A stretch of DNA of 34,734 nucleotides from Myxococcaceae bacterium (GTDB lineage Bacteria > Myxococcota > Myxococcia > Myxococcales > Myxococcaceae). Shown here one piece after another: positions 1 to 7,772 of this stretch (position 1 is its first letter; each line of letters opens with the position of its first letter). The stretch spans positions 1-34,734 of the forward strand of contig JAFGNZ010000322.1 in the NCBI GenBank assembly GCA_016926755.1. Direction: 5' to 3'. The notes below the pieces were generated by a model that saw only the letters and a program-made list of their open reading frames with translations, was not told the DNA's origin and made no database searches. The position numbers and the translations under genes are program-made.

Positions 1-119
1 ACGGCTTTGCCTTGGCCGGTGTCCTCCACGTGGGGGACCCTCGGGACGCTGCTGCATCCCACGAGGAACGCGAGGACAAGTGCGCTGGTCCTTCTCCACG
101 GAATTCGCCTCAGACCCAT
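1..119 (-). CDS. N-terminus of a myxobacterial lipoprotein, SitA-like toxin candidate (partial)
   Basis: Only the first 39 codons are present; the gene runs leftward off the window. The start is well supported: ATG at 119 is preceded by AAGGAG with a 6-base spacer. The product opens with Arg-rich n-region (GLRRIPWRR), a hydrophobic stretch (ALVLAFLV) and a lipobox LVGC with the lipidated Cys at residue 22, so it should be exported and lipid-anchored. After the Cys comes SSVPRVPHVEDTGQGKA. The D-T-G-Q-G element shortly after the lipobox is, from memory, typical of the large paralogous myxobacterial lipoprotein family (TIGR02269 / SitA-type polymorphic toxins exchanged by outer-membrane contact). 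The toxin domain, if any, lies outside the window, so the function is inferred; that it is a lipoprotein is clear. Confidence 0.7.
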   Translation of the reverse strand, partial: MGLRRIPWRRTSALVLAFLVGCSSVPRVPHVEDTGQGKA

Positions 120-500
120 GTGTCACTCCTTCATGCGAGGAGGGGAGAAGGGTAGAGGGCTGCCACGGGGAAGAGGAGGAGCCGCCGGGCGTCCCCTGTC
201 CTTCAGCCTTGCACGCCCTGCGGGGGAGGCTCGCGCCCGACGCTGACGCCTGGAGGCTCACCACGTCCGTGCCCCCTCCTGAGGTCGCGCCGCGCCGCTG
301 CGCCTGTCCGGCCTGCTTGGTCGCTCGCCACGCGCACCTGTAGTCGCGACTCCACGGCCTGCCTGGACGCATGCCACTCGGTCCCACCGCTCGCAACGTG
401 CCCAATCTCGTTGCGGCCTCCACGGGCAAACTGGCGCTGTCCGACGTGGCGCGCGCTGCACGGGCCCAGCAGGCGAGCCTCGACACGCGAGGGCTGCACC

Positions 501-596
501 GCGCCTGCTCCACCGGGGCCGGGGCGCCGCGCCCATCCGCCCGAGGGAGCGCGAAAGGGCGCCGCGCGTGCTCCACACCGGGGCCGGGCTGCCGCG
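501..596. repeat. Imperfect direct repeat, two ~32-bp copies 63 bp apart
   Basis: Copy one (501-531) and copy two (564-596) share the pattern GCGC-C/G-TGCTCCAC followed by CCGGGGCCGGG and end in GCCGCG, with small indels. The offset of 63 bases is a multiple of three, so the copies would be in phase if the stretch had once been translated. It lies inside the gap that has no recognised gene. Only two copies are visible. Confidence 0.4.
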
Positions 597-644
597 TGAC
601 GATTGGCGCCCCCGTGGCCCTAAGGTGGCTCAGAAGTCACCCCT

Positions 645-663
645 GCCCTCTCCCAGGGAGGGC
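645..663 (-). terminator. Hairpin downstream of the DUF6311-like gene
   Basis: GCCCTC (645-650) pairs with GAGGGC (658-663), and inner C-G and G-T pairs extend the stem to about 8 bp with a tiny loop. It begins about 15 bases past the stop codon of the leftward membrane-protein gene, where a terminator is expected. There is no clear U-run after the stem, so intrinsic termination is plausible but not certain. Confidence 0.4.
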
Positions 664-677
664 GGGAACTCCCATCG

Positions 678-2405
678 CTACCTGGCTGGAGCAGGCGCAC
701 GCATGAGCGCCTCGCGGAATCGCCCCTCCTTCGCCGCCACACAGACCCTGTACCCATCCAGCTCGCCGCAGGTGAGCCCCGCCTCCGGACGCTGGAACGC
801 CTCCCGCTCCCGCTCTCCCACCACGTAGAGCGTGTCCTCCGCGAAGCGACCGCTCCGGATGTCCGCTCGTAGCGCCTCGCACACGGCCTGCACCTTCGGC
901 TCGTCGAGGCGCGCCGAGTAGGCGCTGTTCGTCGTCATCCCCTTGCGGTAGGCGAGATCTCCGAAGCGCACGTACGCGTTCGCCGGAAACGTCCCTTCGA
1001 CGCACGGCATCTCCGAGCCATGGATGGCGGGAGGAAACAAGACGATGTGCCGATAGAACGGGTCCACGTACTCCCACTCCGGCGCCTGCAGCCGCGGCCA
1101 CGCCCCTCCGCCAAAGCGGTCCCGCTTCCACACATCTTGCGTGTCCACCACCTGGAGGAGCACCGCACCCAGCAGCAGCGCAGTGGCCACTCGCGGGCGC
1201 TGCCTCCAGCGCCACACGACGTGCGCGAGGATGCCCGTCAGCACCAGGTAGCCCAGCGGCCAGATGAAGCGGCCCGAGGAGCGGAGGGCCGCGAGCAGCG
1301 GCAGGAATGGTCGCGCCACCCCCCGTAGCGTCAGCACGGTCTCCCCCGTCACCGTCACCACCGACGAGAACGCCAGCAGCGCCAGGGCGAGCACCGCGAG
1401 CACCAGCGGCGCCTGGGCCTTCACCGCCGCCTTCGCCTGCGGCCACCAGCTTGAAGGCCTCCAGAGCAGCACCCCGGCGAGCGCGAGGCTCCCCGTGCCG
1501 AGGTAGCCGAAGCCCTCGTACTGCCCTTCCCCATGAGGCAGGCTCGGCAGCAGGCGCGACCAGCCCATGGGGTTCACGAGCGCGAGCAGATCGGCGCTGA
1601 AGAAGCCGAAGCCGCTGCTCGCCCCCATGCTGACGCCCTGCCCCACGTAGCCGAGCACGACGAAGATCATCCCCACGCTCACCAGCACCCCGGCCAGCGC
1701 CGCCCCAGCGGAGCCCCAGGACAGGTGGCGCTCCACCCGGGCCTCCATGAAGAGCAGCGACACCGTGAGGGTGAAGACCATCACCTCCAGGTACGGGTGG
1801 ATGCCGGCGGCGAGCACGTTGAGCGCGAACGCCAGGCCCACGCCTCTCCACGCCGCCCGGCTGTCGGCGCGAGGGCGCAGGTGGAGCCACACCATCGCGA
1901 GGATCATCCAGTGGGCGCAGAGCGTGTCATGCCCCACTCGGAAGAGCAGCACGGGCGAGAGCACGAACAGGGCCGCGCCCAGCAGGCGCTGCGGCACCCC
2001 GGGAGACAGGAGCTCCATCAGCTTGACGCCCATCCACCCCTGGAGCGCGAAGCACAGGGCGAGCCAGGGCCCGACGTACTGGAGGTCCTGGGGCAGCCAG
2101 CGCGAGAAGGGCTTGAGCGCGATCGCCACCCACGGGTTGGAGTCGGTGAAGCCCACCGTCACGGTGAGCGGGTGCATGAGGCTGGGAGTGCGCCCCAGCG
2201 GAAAGCCCCAAGGCGCGTTGCGGAAGTGCAGCCAGCCGAGCACGTGCTGGGAGACGTCGCCCCCTCCGGCCCAGTCCAGGTTCGTGGGGTTGATCGTCGG
2301 CCCGCCGCCCACCGCCACGAACCAGAGCACTCCCAGCGCCGCTCCCAGCCAGGGCAGCAGCCGGTCCCAACCGCCCGCGGGAGCACCCACGCGCGGGAGG
2401 CTCAC
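678..2405 (-). CDS. Polytopic membrane protein, DUF6311-like (probable membrane glycosyltransferase)
   Basis: The product is 575 aa. It has many hydrophobic segments (for example LLPWLGAALGVLWFVAVGG near the N-terminus, then LLGAALFVLSPVLLFRVGH and APLVLAVLALALLAF) and a C-terminal soluble part of about 150 residues. Motifs such as GGDVSQHVLGW, FTDSNPW and the short GHDTLCAHW match my memory of the DUF6311 family, integral membrane proteins found beside glycosyltransferases and thought to resemble GT-C enzymes. I chose GTG at 2405 because it overlaps the stop of the upstream glycosyltransferase (GTGA), which indicates translational coupling. The open frame upstream of it is Arg-rich and runs antiparallel-free through the neighbour, so it is not real. 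A role in transferring sugar onto a lipid or envelope glycan is inferred from the fold and the partner gene. Confidence 0.75.
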   Translation of the reverse strand: MSLPRVGAPAGGWDRLLPWLGAALGVLWFVAVGGGPTINPTNLDWAGGGDVSQHVLGWLHFRNAPWGFPLGRTPSLMHPLTVTVGFTDSNPWVAIALKPFSRWLPQDLQYVGPWLALCFALQGWMGVKLMELLSPGVPQRLLGAALFVLSPVLLFRVGHDTLCAHWMILAMVWLHLRPRADSRAAWRGVGLAFALNVLAAGIHPYLEVMVFTLTVSLLFMEARVERHLSWGSAGAALAGVLVSVGMIFVVLGYVGQGVSMGASSGFGFFSADLLALVNPMGWSRLLPSLPHGEGQYEGFGYLGTGSLALAGVLLWRPSSWWPQAKAAVKAQAPLVLAVLALALLAFSSVVTVTGETVLTLRGVARPFLPLLAALRSSGRFIWPLGYLVLTGILAHVVWRWRQRPRVATALLLGAVLLQVVDTQDVWKRDRFGGGAWPRLQAPEWEYVDPFYRHIVLFPPAIHGSEMPCVEGTFPANAYVRFGDLAYRKGMTTNSAYSARLDEPKVQAVCEALRADIRSGRFAEDTLYVVGEREREAFQRPEAGLTCGELDGYRVCVAAKEGRFREALMRAPAPAR

Positions 2406-3187
2406 GGCCCCTCTCCGGCGCCGCCGTCCCCCCCGAGCCGAGCCCTCATCCGCACCATCCCCGCGAACATCTTCAGCGGATCGATCCCGAAGCGCACCTT
2501 CGAGCCGCCCGGCTCGTGCCAGTCGACAGGCTCCTCGCGGAGCCGCGCGCCCTGGCGCCGCAGCAGCGCGAGCAGCTCCACGTCGAGCAGCCACCGCTCC
2601 TCGACGAGGCGCCCCAGCAGCGGGACCAGGAGCTCGGCGCGAATGAACTTGAGCCCGCACTGCGTGTCGTAGAACCCCAGGCCGAGGAGCTGCTCGGTCA
2701 GCGTGGCGAAGACGCGGCCCTGCAGGTGGCGGAAGAGCTTCCGGTCGATGCTGCGGCCCGCCATCTTCACCCGCGAGGCGGCCAGCACATCGAATGGAGC
2801 GTGCTCGGAGAGCATCCGCGCCAGGCGCCAGAACTCGCGCCCCGAGATCGCGCCGTCCGAGTCGAGGAAGGCAAGCCAGCGCGCCTCCGGGGAGGCGCTG
2901 CTCCAGGCCAGGCGGATCGCCGAGCCCTTGCCCTGGTTGCGAGGCGACCGCACGCAGCGGAGCTGGTGCGGAGCCCCCTGCGCGGCGAAGCGCTCCTGCC
3001 CTGCCGTGACGATCTCCGCGTAGCGCTGCGCGTCCTGCTCACGGCTGCCGTCGTCCGAGATGATGAACTCGACCGCTGGCGCCTGGAGGCCCTGGCCCTC
3101 GGCCACGAGCTCGTCCACGAGGAGCGGGAGCCGCAGGCCCTCGTTGAAGGCCGGCAGGGCCACGCTGATGACGACTGTCGTTCCCAC
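2402..3187 (-). CDS. Family 2 glycosyltransferase (dolichyl-phosphate glucosyltransferase/ALG5-like)
   Basis: With the chosen GTG start the protein is 261 aa. It has the GT-A signature: V-A-L-P-A-F-N-E-G at about residues 9-17, S-D-D-G-S for nucleotide binding at about 44-48, N-Q-G-K-G at 84-88 and a D-S-D metal site at 109-111. The sequence QCGLKFIRAEL further on is typical of polyprenyl-phosphate glucosyl/mannosyltransferases, so the likely reaction is sugar transfer from UDP- or GDP-sugar to undecaprenyl phosphate. An upstream in-frame GTG at 3304 would add 39 unconserved residues and has no ribosome site. The GTG at 3187 has AGGAG at 9 bases. The gene overlaps the DUF6311-like gene by four bases, a donor-lipid/membrane-transferase arrangement that suggests joint action on envelope or exopolysaccharide glycans. 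Confidence 0.85.
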   Translation of the reverse strand: MGTTVVISVALPAFNEGLRLPLLVDELVAEGQGLQAPAVEFIISDDGSREQDAQRYAEIVTAGQERFAAQGAPHQLRCVRSPRNQGKGSAIRLAWSSASPEARWLAFLDSDGAISGREFWRLARMLSEHAPFDVLAASRVKMAGRSIDRKLFRHLQGRVFATLTEQLLGLGFYDTQCGLKFIRAELLVPLLGRLVEERWLLDVELLALLRRQGARLREEPVDWHEPGGSKVRFGIDPLKMFAGMVRMRARLGGDGGAGEGP

Positions 3188-3306
3188 CCGTATCTGCTCC
3201 TGAGCATCCCTCCCCGGAACGCGGCCGCCGGGAGTCCCCGAACTGCCCCGCCGAGATAGCACGTCGACGCTCGGTCCCTGAGCAAGTTTCGTCCGCGAGC
3301 CCACCG

Positions 3307-3334
3307 GTAGCGGCCCGCCACCGCCGCGCGCTAC
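3307..3334. promoter_or_regulatory. Inverted repeat in the divergent intergenic region
   Basis: GTAGCG (3307-3312) is repeated inverted as CGCTAC (3329-3334) with a 16-base spacer, between the leftward glycosyltransferase and the rightward dioxygenase gene. It ends 22 bases before the dioxygenase ATG, which has its own AAGGAG site. The position would suit an operator, but the arms are short and chance is possible. Confidence 0.25.
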
Positions 3335-3356
3335 GGTCCTCCCTCAAGGAGCGCGC

Positions 3357-4181
3357 ATGAGCCGGGCGGATGACTTCGAGCAACAGGGCTTCCTCGTACT
3401 GCCGGACTTCGTCCCAGCAGCCTCGTGCAAGGCCTTGAAGGCCCGCGCCGAGGAGCTGGTGGCCGGCTTCCACCCGGAGTCGATCTCCATCTTCACCACC
3501 CACGAGCAGACGCGGACCTCGGACGAGTACTTCCTGTCCTCGGGCGATCAGATCCGGTTCTTCTTCGAGGAGGGCGCCTTCCGGCCGGACGGCTCGCTGC
3601 GCCAGGCCAAGGAGCTGTCGATCAACAAGATCGGCCACGCGCTGCACGATCTGGATCCGCTGTTCGACCGCTTCTCCCGCGCGCCCGGGCTGGCGGCCCT
3701 GGCCTCGGAGCTGGGCATGAGCCAGCCGCTGCTGCTCCAGTCGATGTACATCTTCAAGCAGCCCCACATCGGCGGCGAGGTGAACAGCCACCAGGACTCG
3801 ACGTTCCTCTACACGGATCCGCCCACCTGCCTGGGCCTCTGGTTCGCCCTGGAGGACGCCACGCTGGAGAACGGCTGCCTGTGGGCCCTGCCCGGCGGAC
3901 ACACGCTCGGCCTGAAGAAGCGCTTCGTGCGCGCGCCGGGGGGCGGCACCACGTTCCGGGTGCTGGATCCCACGCCGCTGCCCGAGGAGGGCTTCGTTCC
4001 CCTGGAGGTGAGGCAGGGCACGCTGGTGGTGCTCCACGGGCTGCTGCCCCACAAGAGCGGCGCGAACACCTCGTCGAAGAGCCGCCACGCCTACGCCGTA
4101 CACCTCATCGACGGCTCCGCCACCTATCCCCAGGACAACTGGCTGCACCGCTCCCCGGCCATGCCCCTGCGAGGCTTCTGA
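3357..4181 (+). CDS. Phytanoyl-CoA dioxygenase (PhyH) family Fe(II)/2-oxoglutarate oxygenase
   Basis: The 274-aa product has the PhyH layout: an N-terminal YF/GF-type segment (DDFEQQGFLVLPDFV, residues 6-20), an iron-binding H-Q-D at residues 145-147 in NSHQDSTFLY, a distal His at 232 (LLPHKSG) and an Arg at 243 (KSRHAY) placed to bind 2-oxoglutarate. W-F-A-L-E-D-A then E-N-G-C-L-W-A-L-P-G-H is the usual core. ATG at 3357 has AAGGAG five bases upstream. PhyH enzymes hydroxylate acyl-CoAs or small secondary metabolites; nothing here fixes the substrate. The EamA exporter 85 bp downstream on the same strand could be co-transcribed, but no pathway partner is evident. Confidence 0.9.
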   Translation: MSRADDFEQQGFLVLPDFVPAASCKALKARAEELVAGFHPESISIFTTHEQTRTSDEYFLSSGDQIRFFFEEGAFRPDGSLRQAKELSINKIGHALHDLDPLFDRFSRAPGLAALASELGMSQPLLLQSMYIFKQPHIGGEVNSHQDSTFLYTDPPTCLGLWFALEDATLENGCLWALPGGHTLGLKKRFVRAPGGGTTFRVLDPTPLPEEGFVPLEVRQGTLVVLHGLLPHKSGANTSSKSRHAYAVHLIDGSATYPQDNWLHRSPAMPLRGF

Positions 4182-4266
4182 GCACGGGCCGCCCCCCACA
4201 TGGCGTGAACCGAGCGAGCTGCCGGCCGTGCACCCTCACTGGCGCCGTGCTACGTCGTCCTTCCCC

Positions 4267-5211
4267 ATGTCTCCCCCCTCGGCTCCACGTCCAGTGCGCG
4301 CGTGGAAGATCGCGCTCGCCTACTGCATCTGCTTCCTCACCTGGGGCTCGACGTGGGCCGTGGCGAAGGTGGGGCTGGAGGATCTGCCGCCGCTGCGCTT
4401 CGTGGGCATCCGCATGCTGGTGGCGGGGATGGTGCTGCTGCCGTTCGCCCGCTCGCGTGGCGGGGAGGTGGGCTCGCAGACCTTGTGGCACATCGTCGGC
4501 CTGGGCTGCCTGCAGATCGCGCTGCCCTTCGCGATGATGTTCGTCGGGCAGCAGTGGATCCCCTCGAGCTGGTCCGCGCTGCTCTTCTCCACCTTCCCGG
4601 TGTGGTTGCTGCTGGCGGGGCGCGTGCTGCTGCCGGATCAGCTCCTCACGCCGCGCAAGCTGCTCGCGGCCTCGCTCGGGCTGGCGGGCGTGGTGGCGCT
4701 GCAGCACACGCAGCTCGACGCGCTGGAGGTGGCCGGCCCGTCGCTGCTCGGAGGCCTGCTGATCCTCGTCTCCGCGGGCTTCGCGGCGGTGGCCAATGTG
4801 CTGATAAAGCGGCACATGGGGCACGTCCCGCCGCACCTGCTGGTGTGCGTGCAGACGCTGAGCAGCTCCGTCCCCTTGTTGGCCCTCTCCTTCCTCTTCG
4901 AGGCCGACGCGACCGTGCGCTGGACGCCTCGCGCGCTGTTCGCCATCGCCTGGCTGTCGCTGGGGGCCACGGTGGTGACGTACATGCTCCTGTACTGGCT
5001 GCTGCCGCGGATCTCCCTCCCCGCGGTGGGGGCCATGGCGCTGCTGGACACGCTGGTGGCGGTGGTGCTGGGCGTGGGAGTGCTGCGCGAGCCGCTCACC
5101 GTCTCCCTGCTGGTGGGCGGCACGCTCATCCTCTCCGCCGCGGCCCTCGCCAACTTCGCCCCGCCCGAGGCCCAGGGCGAGTACACGGCTAACGCCGACG
5201 GGCCTCGATGA
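4267..5211 (+). CDS. EamA/DMT-superfamily transporter
   Basis: The 314-aa protein has about ten hydrophobic segments in two repeated halves, as in EamA (DUF6) permeases. The first half opens with IALAYCICFLTWGSTWAVAK, the characteristic W-G-S/T-W motif, and the second half ends with ALLDTLVAVVLGVGVLREPL, matching the conserved E-P-L element. These proteins move small metabolites, often amino acids or drugs, across the inner membrane; the substrate is unknown. ATG at 4267 is preferred because the hydrophobic domain follows closely; a GTG at 4228 would add 13 polar residues. Neither has a strong ribosome site. The 3' end overlaps the convergent O-methyltransferase gene by 23 bp. Confidence 0.85.
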   Translation: MSPPSAPRPVRAWKIALAYCICFLTWGSTWAVAKVGLEDLPPLRFVGIRMLVAGMVLLPFARSRGGEVGSQTLWHIVGLGCLQIALPFAMMFVGQQWIPSSWSALLFSTFPVWLLLAGRVLLPDQLLTPRKLLAASLGLAGVVALQHTQLDALEVAGPSLLGGLLILVSAGFAAVANVLIKRHMGHVPPHLLVCVQTLSSSVPLLALSFLFEADATVRWTPRALFAIAWLSLGATVVTYMLLYWLLPRISLPAVGAMALLDTLVAVVLGVGVLREPLTVSLLVGGTLILSAAALANFAPPEAQGEYTANADGPR

Positions 5212-6214
5212 GGTTGACCCCACTCTGGGTGGGCGTGATGCGCTCCAGCTCCCAGGAGGCGTCTTCGAACATCGCCCGGAACTCGCGAGCCGTGCGCTCG
5301 CAGCCATCCACCAGCACGAGCATGTTGAGATCCATGAGCGGCACGGGCGAGGGCTCGCCGTCATCCGGCATCACCATCTCCAGGACGAACAGCCGGGCTC
5401 CCTCCGGCGCGGCCTGATGGATCCGGCGGAGGATGGTGGAGCAGGAGGCATCGTCCCAGTCGTGGAGGATGTGCTTGAGGAGGTAGGCCTCGGCGGCGGG
5501 GATGACGGGCTCCAGGAAGCTACCGCCCACCAGCTCCACCCGGTGGGCCAGCCCCTCCGCCTCCAGGCAGGCGCGAGCCCCCTGGATGACGTGCGGCAGG
5601 TCGAAGAGGATGCCTCGGCAGGCCGGGTGCGCGCGGAGCACCGCGCTCAGCAACACGCCCTGGCTGCCCCCGATGTCAGCAATGCGGGCATGGCGCGAGA
5701 AGTCATGGAGCCGCGGCACCTCATCTGCCACCAGGGAGGTGATGTTGCTCATGGCCCGGGCGAAGTGGGTGGCCTCCTCCGGGTGTTGCGAGAAGTACTC
5801 CCAGGCATCGGAGCCCAGGGCGGCGCGAGCGGTGGAGCGGCCCGTGCGGACGGCCTGGGTGAGCTGCCCCCAGGGCAGCCAGTGCGCGGGATCGCTCTGG
5901 GCAATGGCCATGTCACGCATGGACCCGGGCACACCCGACCGGAGACATTCCCCCACGGGGGTCAGCGCGAAGGTGCGCGGGGACACCTCCTGGAAGAGCC
6001 CGGCGCTCACTCCCCCGCGCAGCAGGCGGTAGAGGCCTTCCGGGTGGGCCTCGATGTCGCGCGCCACCTCATCGCTCGGGCGCGGGCCACCGGCGAACCG
6101 GTCCGCCACGCCCAGCCGGGCGACCGCGCCAATGACCTGGGTGATCCAGTAGCCGGTGATGCGGTCGATGAGCTGCTGGCCTGGAGAAGCATTCCGCTCG
6201 GGAGTCTTGTACAT
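5189..6214 (-). CDS. SAM-dependent O-methyltransferase (hydroxyindole/caffeate OMT family)
   Basis: At 341 aa this is the normal length for the plant-type/ASMT O-methyltransferase family. Residues 10-90 form the winged-helix dimerisation domain (GQQLIDRITGYWITQVIGA, LYRLLRGGV, LTPVGECL). The SAM-binding glycine loop is D-I-G-G-S-Q-G at 180-186, and H251-D252 in KHILHDWDD is the expected catalytic base region. Such enzymes methylate phenolic or polyketide hydroxyls and are common in myxobacterial secondary metabolism. It stands alone here: its neighbours are convergent with it or separated from it by a putative terminator, so no substrate can be proposed. Confidence 0.88.
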   Translation of the reverse strand: MYKTPERNASPGQQLIDRITGYWITQVIGAVARLGVADRFAGGPRPSDEVARDIEAHPEGLYRLLRGGVSAGLFQEVSPRTFALTPVGECLRSGVPGSMRDMAIAQSDPAHWLPWGQLTQAVRTGRSTARAALGSDAWEYFSQHPEEATHFARAMSNITSLVADEVPRLHDFSRHARIADIGGSQGVLLSAVLRAHPACRGILFDLPHVIQGARACLEAEGLAHRVELVGGSFLEPVIPAAEAYLLKHILHDWDDASCSTILRRIHQAAPEGARLFVLEMVMPDDGEPSPVPLMDLNMLVLVDGCERTAREFRAMFEDASWELERITPTQSGVNLIEARRR

Positions 6215-6265
6215 GCCTTCGGACGTAGCAGGGCCCCCCTGGGGCTGGGGGGCAGAAGAGGCAGC

Positions 6266-6288
6266 GCCGGCCCCTCATGGGAGCCGGC
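6266..6288 (-). terminator. Hairpin terminator of the pyrimidine-catabolism operon
   Basis: GCCGGC-CCC (6266-6274) pairs with GGG-A-GCCGGC (6279-6288) around a TCAT loop, with one bulged base. It starts ten bases past the stop of the last operon gene. On the transcribed strand a pyrimidine-rich stretch (CTGCCTCTTCTGCC) follows rather than a pure U-run. The position and stability make it a good candidate. Confidence 0.5.
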
Positions 6289-6297
6289 CCCGAGCCC

Positions 6298-7770
6298 TCA
6301 CTGACCCGGCTCGAGCCGGGCCTCGGGATTGGGCGGCGCGGAGACCGCGGCGAAGGCGTAGTGGAGCGCCCCGGACAGCAGGAAGCCCACGAACCAGGCG
6401 TAGGTGTAGAGCGTGCGCCAGAAGCCGGGCACCGCGTCCTTCATCCCGGGCACCGCCTCGGCCAGGAAGCCGGGCACGTTCACCGCCACGCCAATGGCCA
6501 GCGCCAGCATGGCCTTCCAGTTCACCCCGCCGCGGAACTCGTACTGCCCGCCGCGCTTGTACAGCTCCTCCACCACCAGCTCGCGGCGGCGCACCAGGAA
6601 GTAGTCCGCCACCATGATGCCGCCAATCGGCCCCAGCAGCGCCGAGTAGCCGATGAGCCAGGTGAAGATGTAGCCGCCCGAGGACTCGATGAGCTTCCAC
6701 GGGAAGATGAGCGCGCCGATGACGGCGGTGATGATGCCGCCCAGCTTGTAGGAGATCTTCCCCGGCGCCAGGTTGGAGAAGTCATTGGCCGGAGAGACGA
6801 CGTTGGCGGCCAGGTTGGTGGAGAGCGTGGCGATGGACAGCGCCAGCATCGCGATCAGCGTCACCAGGGGCCCGCCCACCCGGCCCAGCAGCTTCACCGG
6901 ATCCCAGATGACCTCGCCGCCGAAGATGATCGGGGTGGCGGAGGTGACGGCCACGCCGATGAAGGCGAAGCCCACCATCGTCGTGGGCAGCCCCAGCGCC
7001 TGTCCCCAGGCCTGATCCTTCTGGCTGCGCGCGTAGCGGGTGAAGTCCGGGATGTTGAGCGACAGCGTGGCCCAGAACCCCACCATGGCCGTGAGCCCGG
7101 GGATGAACGCCGCCATGAAGGCGCCCGTGTCCTGGAACTTCGAGGGCTGGGAGAGGATGGGCCCGAAGCCGTCCGCCTTCACCCACGCCCAGGCCAGCAG
7201 CGCCAGGCCCACCGCGATGAGGAAGGGCGCGGCGTACAGCTCCAGGAACTTGATGGACTCGGTGCCCTTGACGATGAAGTAGACGTTCACCGCCCAGAAC
7301 ACGGCGAAGCCGAGGAACTCGCCGGGGTGGATGCCCACCGCCGCCTTCATCCCCTCCGAGCTGAGCGGCCCCTGCAGGCCCGGGGCGATGGCCAGCAGCA
7401 GCTGCCACAGCGCCTGCCCACCCAGCCACGTCTGGATGCCGAACCAGCCGCACGCCACCAGGGCGCGCAGCACCGCCGGCACGTTGGCGCCCATCACGCC
7501 GAACGAGGCCCGCGCGAACACCGGGAAGGGGATGCCGTACTTCGCGCCCGCGTGCGCGTTGAGCAGCATGGGCCCCAGGACGATGATGTTGCCCAGGGCC
7601 ACGCAGAGCAGCGCCTGGCTCCAGCTCATGCCCTGATCGATGAGCCCGGCGGCCATCGTATAGGTGGGGATGCACACCGCCATGCCCACCCAGAGCGCGG
7701 CGAAGTGCTTCATCGTCCAGGTGCGCTTCTCCGGCGGTGTGGCCGCGAGATCCTCGTTCGTCAACGACAT
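6298..7770 (-). CDS. NCS1-family nucleobase/hydantoin:cation symporter
   Basis: The 490-aa protein has about 12 hydrophobic segments. NCS1 hallmarks are clear: W-T-M-K-H-F-A-A-L-W-V-G-M before helix 1, G-I-P-F-P-V-F-A-R-A-S-F-G between helices 2 and 3, and C-G-W-F-G-I-Q-T-W-L-G-G in helix 3, where Mhp1 and its relatives bind the substrate ring with tryptophan. Known members import uracil, thymine, allantoin or hydantoins with Na+ or H+. It is the last gene of the operon; its start lies two bases past the preA stop, with AAGAGGAG inside the end of preA. Context favours uracil/thymine or hydantoin uptake into the reductive pyrimidine pathway. Confidence 0.9.
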   Translation of the reverse strand: MSLTNEDLAATPPEKRTWTMKHFAALWVGMAVCIPTYTMAAGLIDQGMSWSQALLCVALGNIIVLGPMLLNAHAGAKYGIPFPVFARASFGVMGANVPAVLRALVACGWFGIQTWLGGQALWQLLLAIAPGLQGPLSSEGMKAAVGIHPGEFLGFAVFWAVNVYFIVKGTESIKFLELYAAPFLIAVGLALLAWAWVKADGFGPILSQPSKFQDTGAFMAAFIPGLTAMVGFWATLSLNIPDFTRYARSQKDQAWGQALGLPTTMVGFAFIGVAVTSATPIIFGGEVIWDPVKLLGRVGGPLVTLIAMLALSIATLSTNLAANVVSPANDFSNLAPGKISYKLGGIITAVIGALIFPWKLIESSGGYIFTWLIGYSALLGPIGGIMVADYFLVRRRELVVEELYKRGGQYEFRGGVNWKAMLALAIGVAVNVPGFLAEAVPGMKDAVPGFWRTLYTYAWFVGFLLSGALHYAFAAVSAPPNPEARLEPGQ

Positions 7771-7772
7771 GG

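Larger units (their letters stand above)
120..677. other. 558-bp gap with no convincing gene
   Basis: This stretch lies between two leftward genes. It contains several short open frames on both strands, all Arg/Pro/Ala-rich with no recognisable domain and no good ribosome binding site. It holds the ribosome binding site of the leftward lipoprotein (around 126-131), an imperfect direct repeat (501-596) and a strong hairpin just downstream of the neighbouring membrane-protein gene (645-663). It may be decayed coding sequence. I recognise nothing else in it. Confidence 0.5.

Noticed and set aside
371-706. 111-codon open frame on the plus strand in the left gap
   Set aside because: No ribosome binding site, no recognised family, and it overlaps the antisense end of the DUF6311-like gene; kept only as a repeat note.
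4182-4231. Inverted repeat GCACGG...CCGTGC between the dioxygenase and EamA genes
   Set aside because: The arms are six bases and the spacer about 38 bases; expected by chance in GC-rich DNA.
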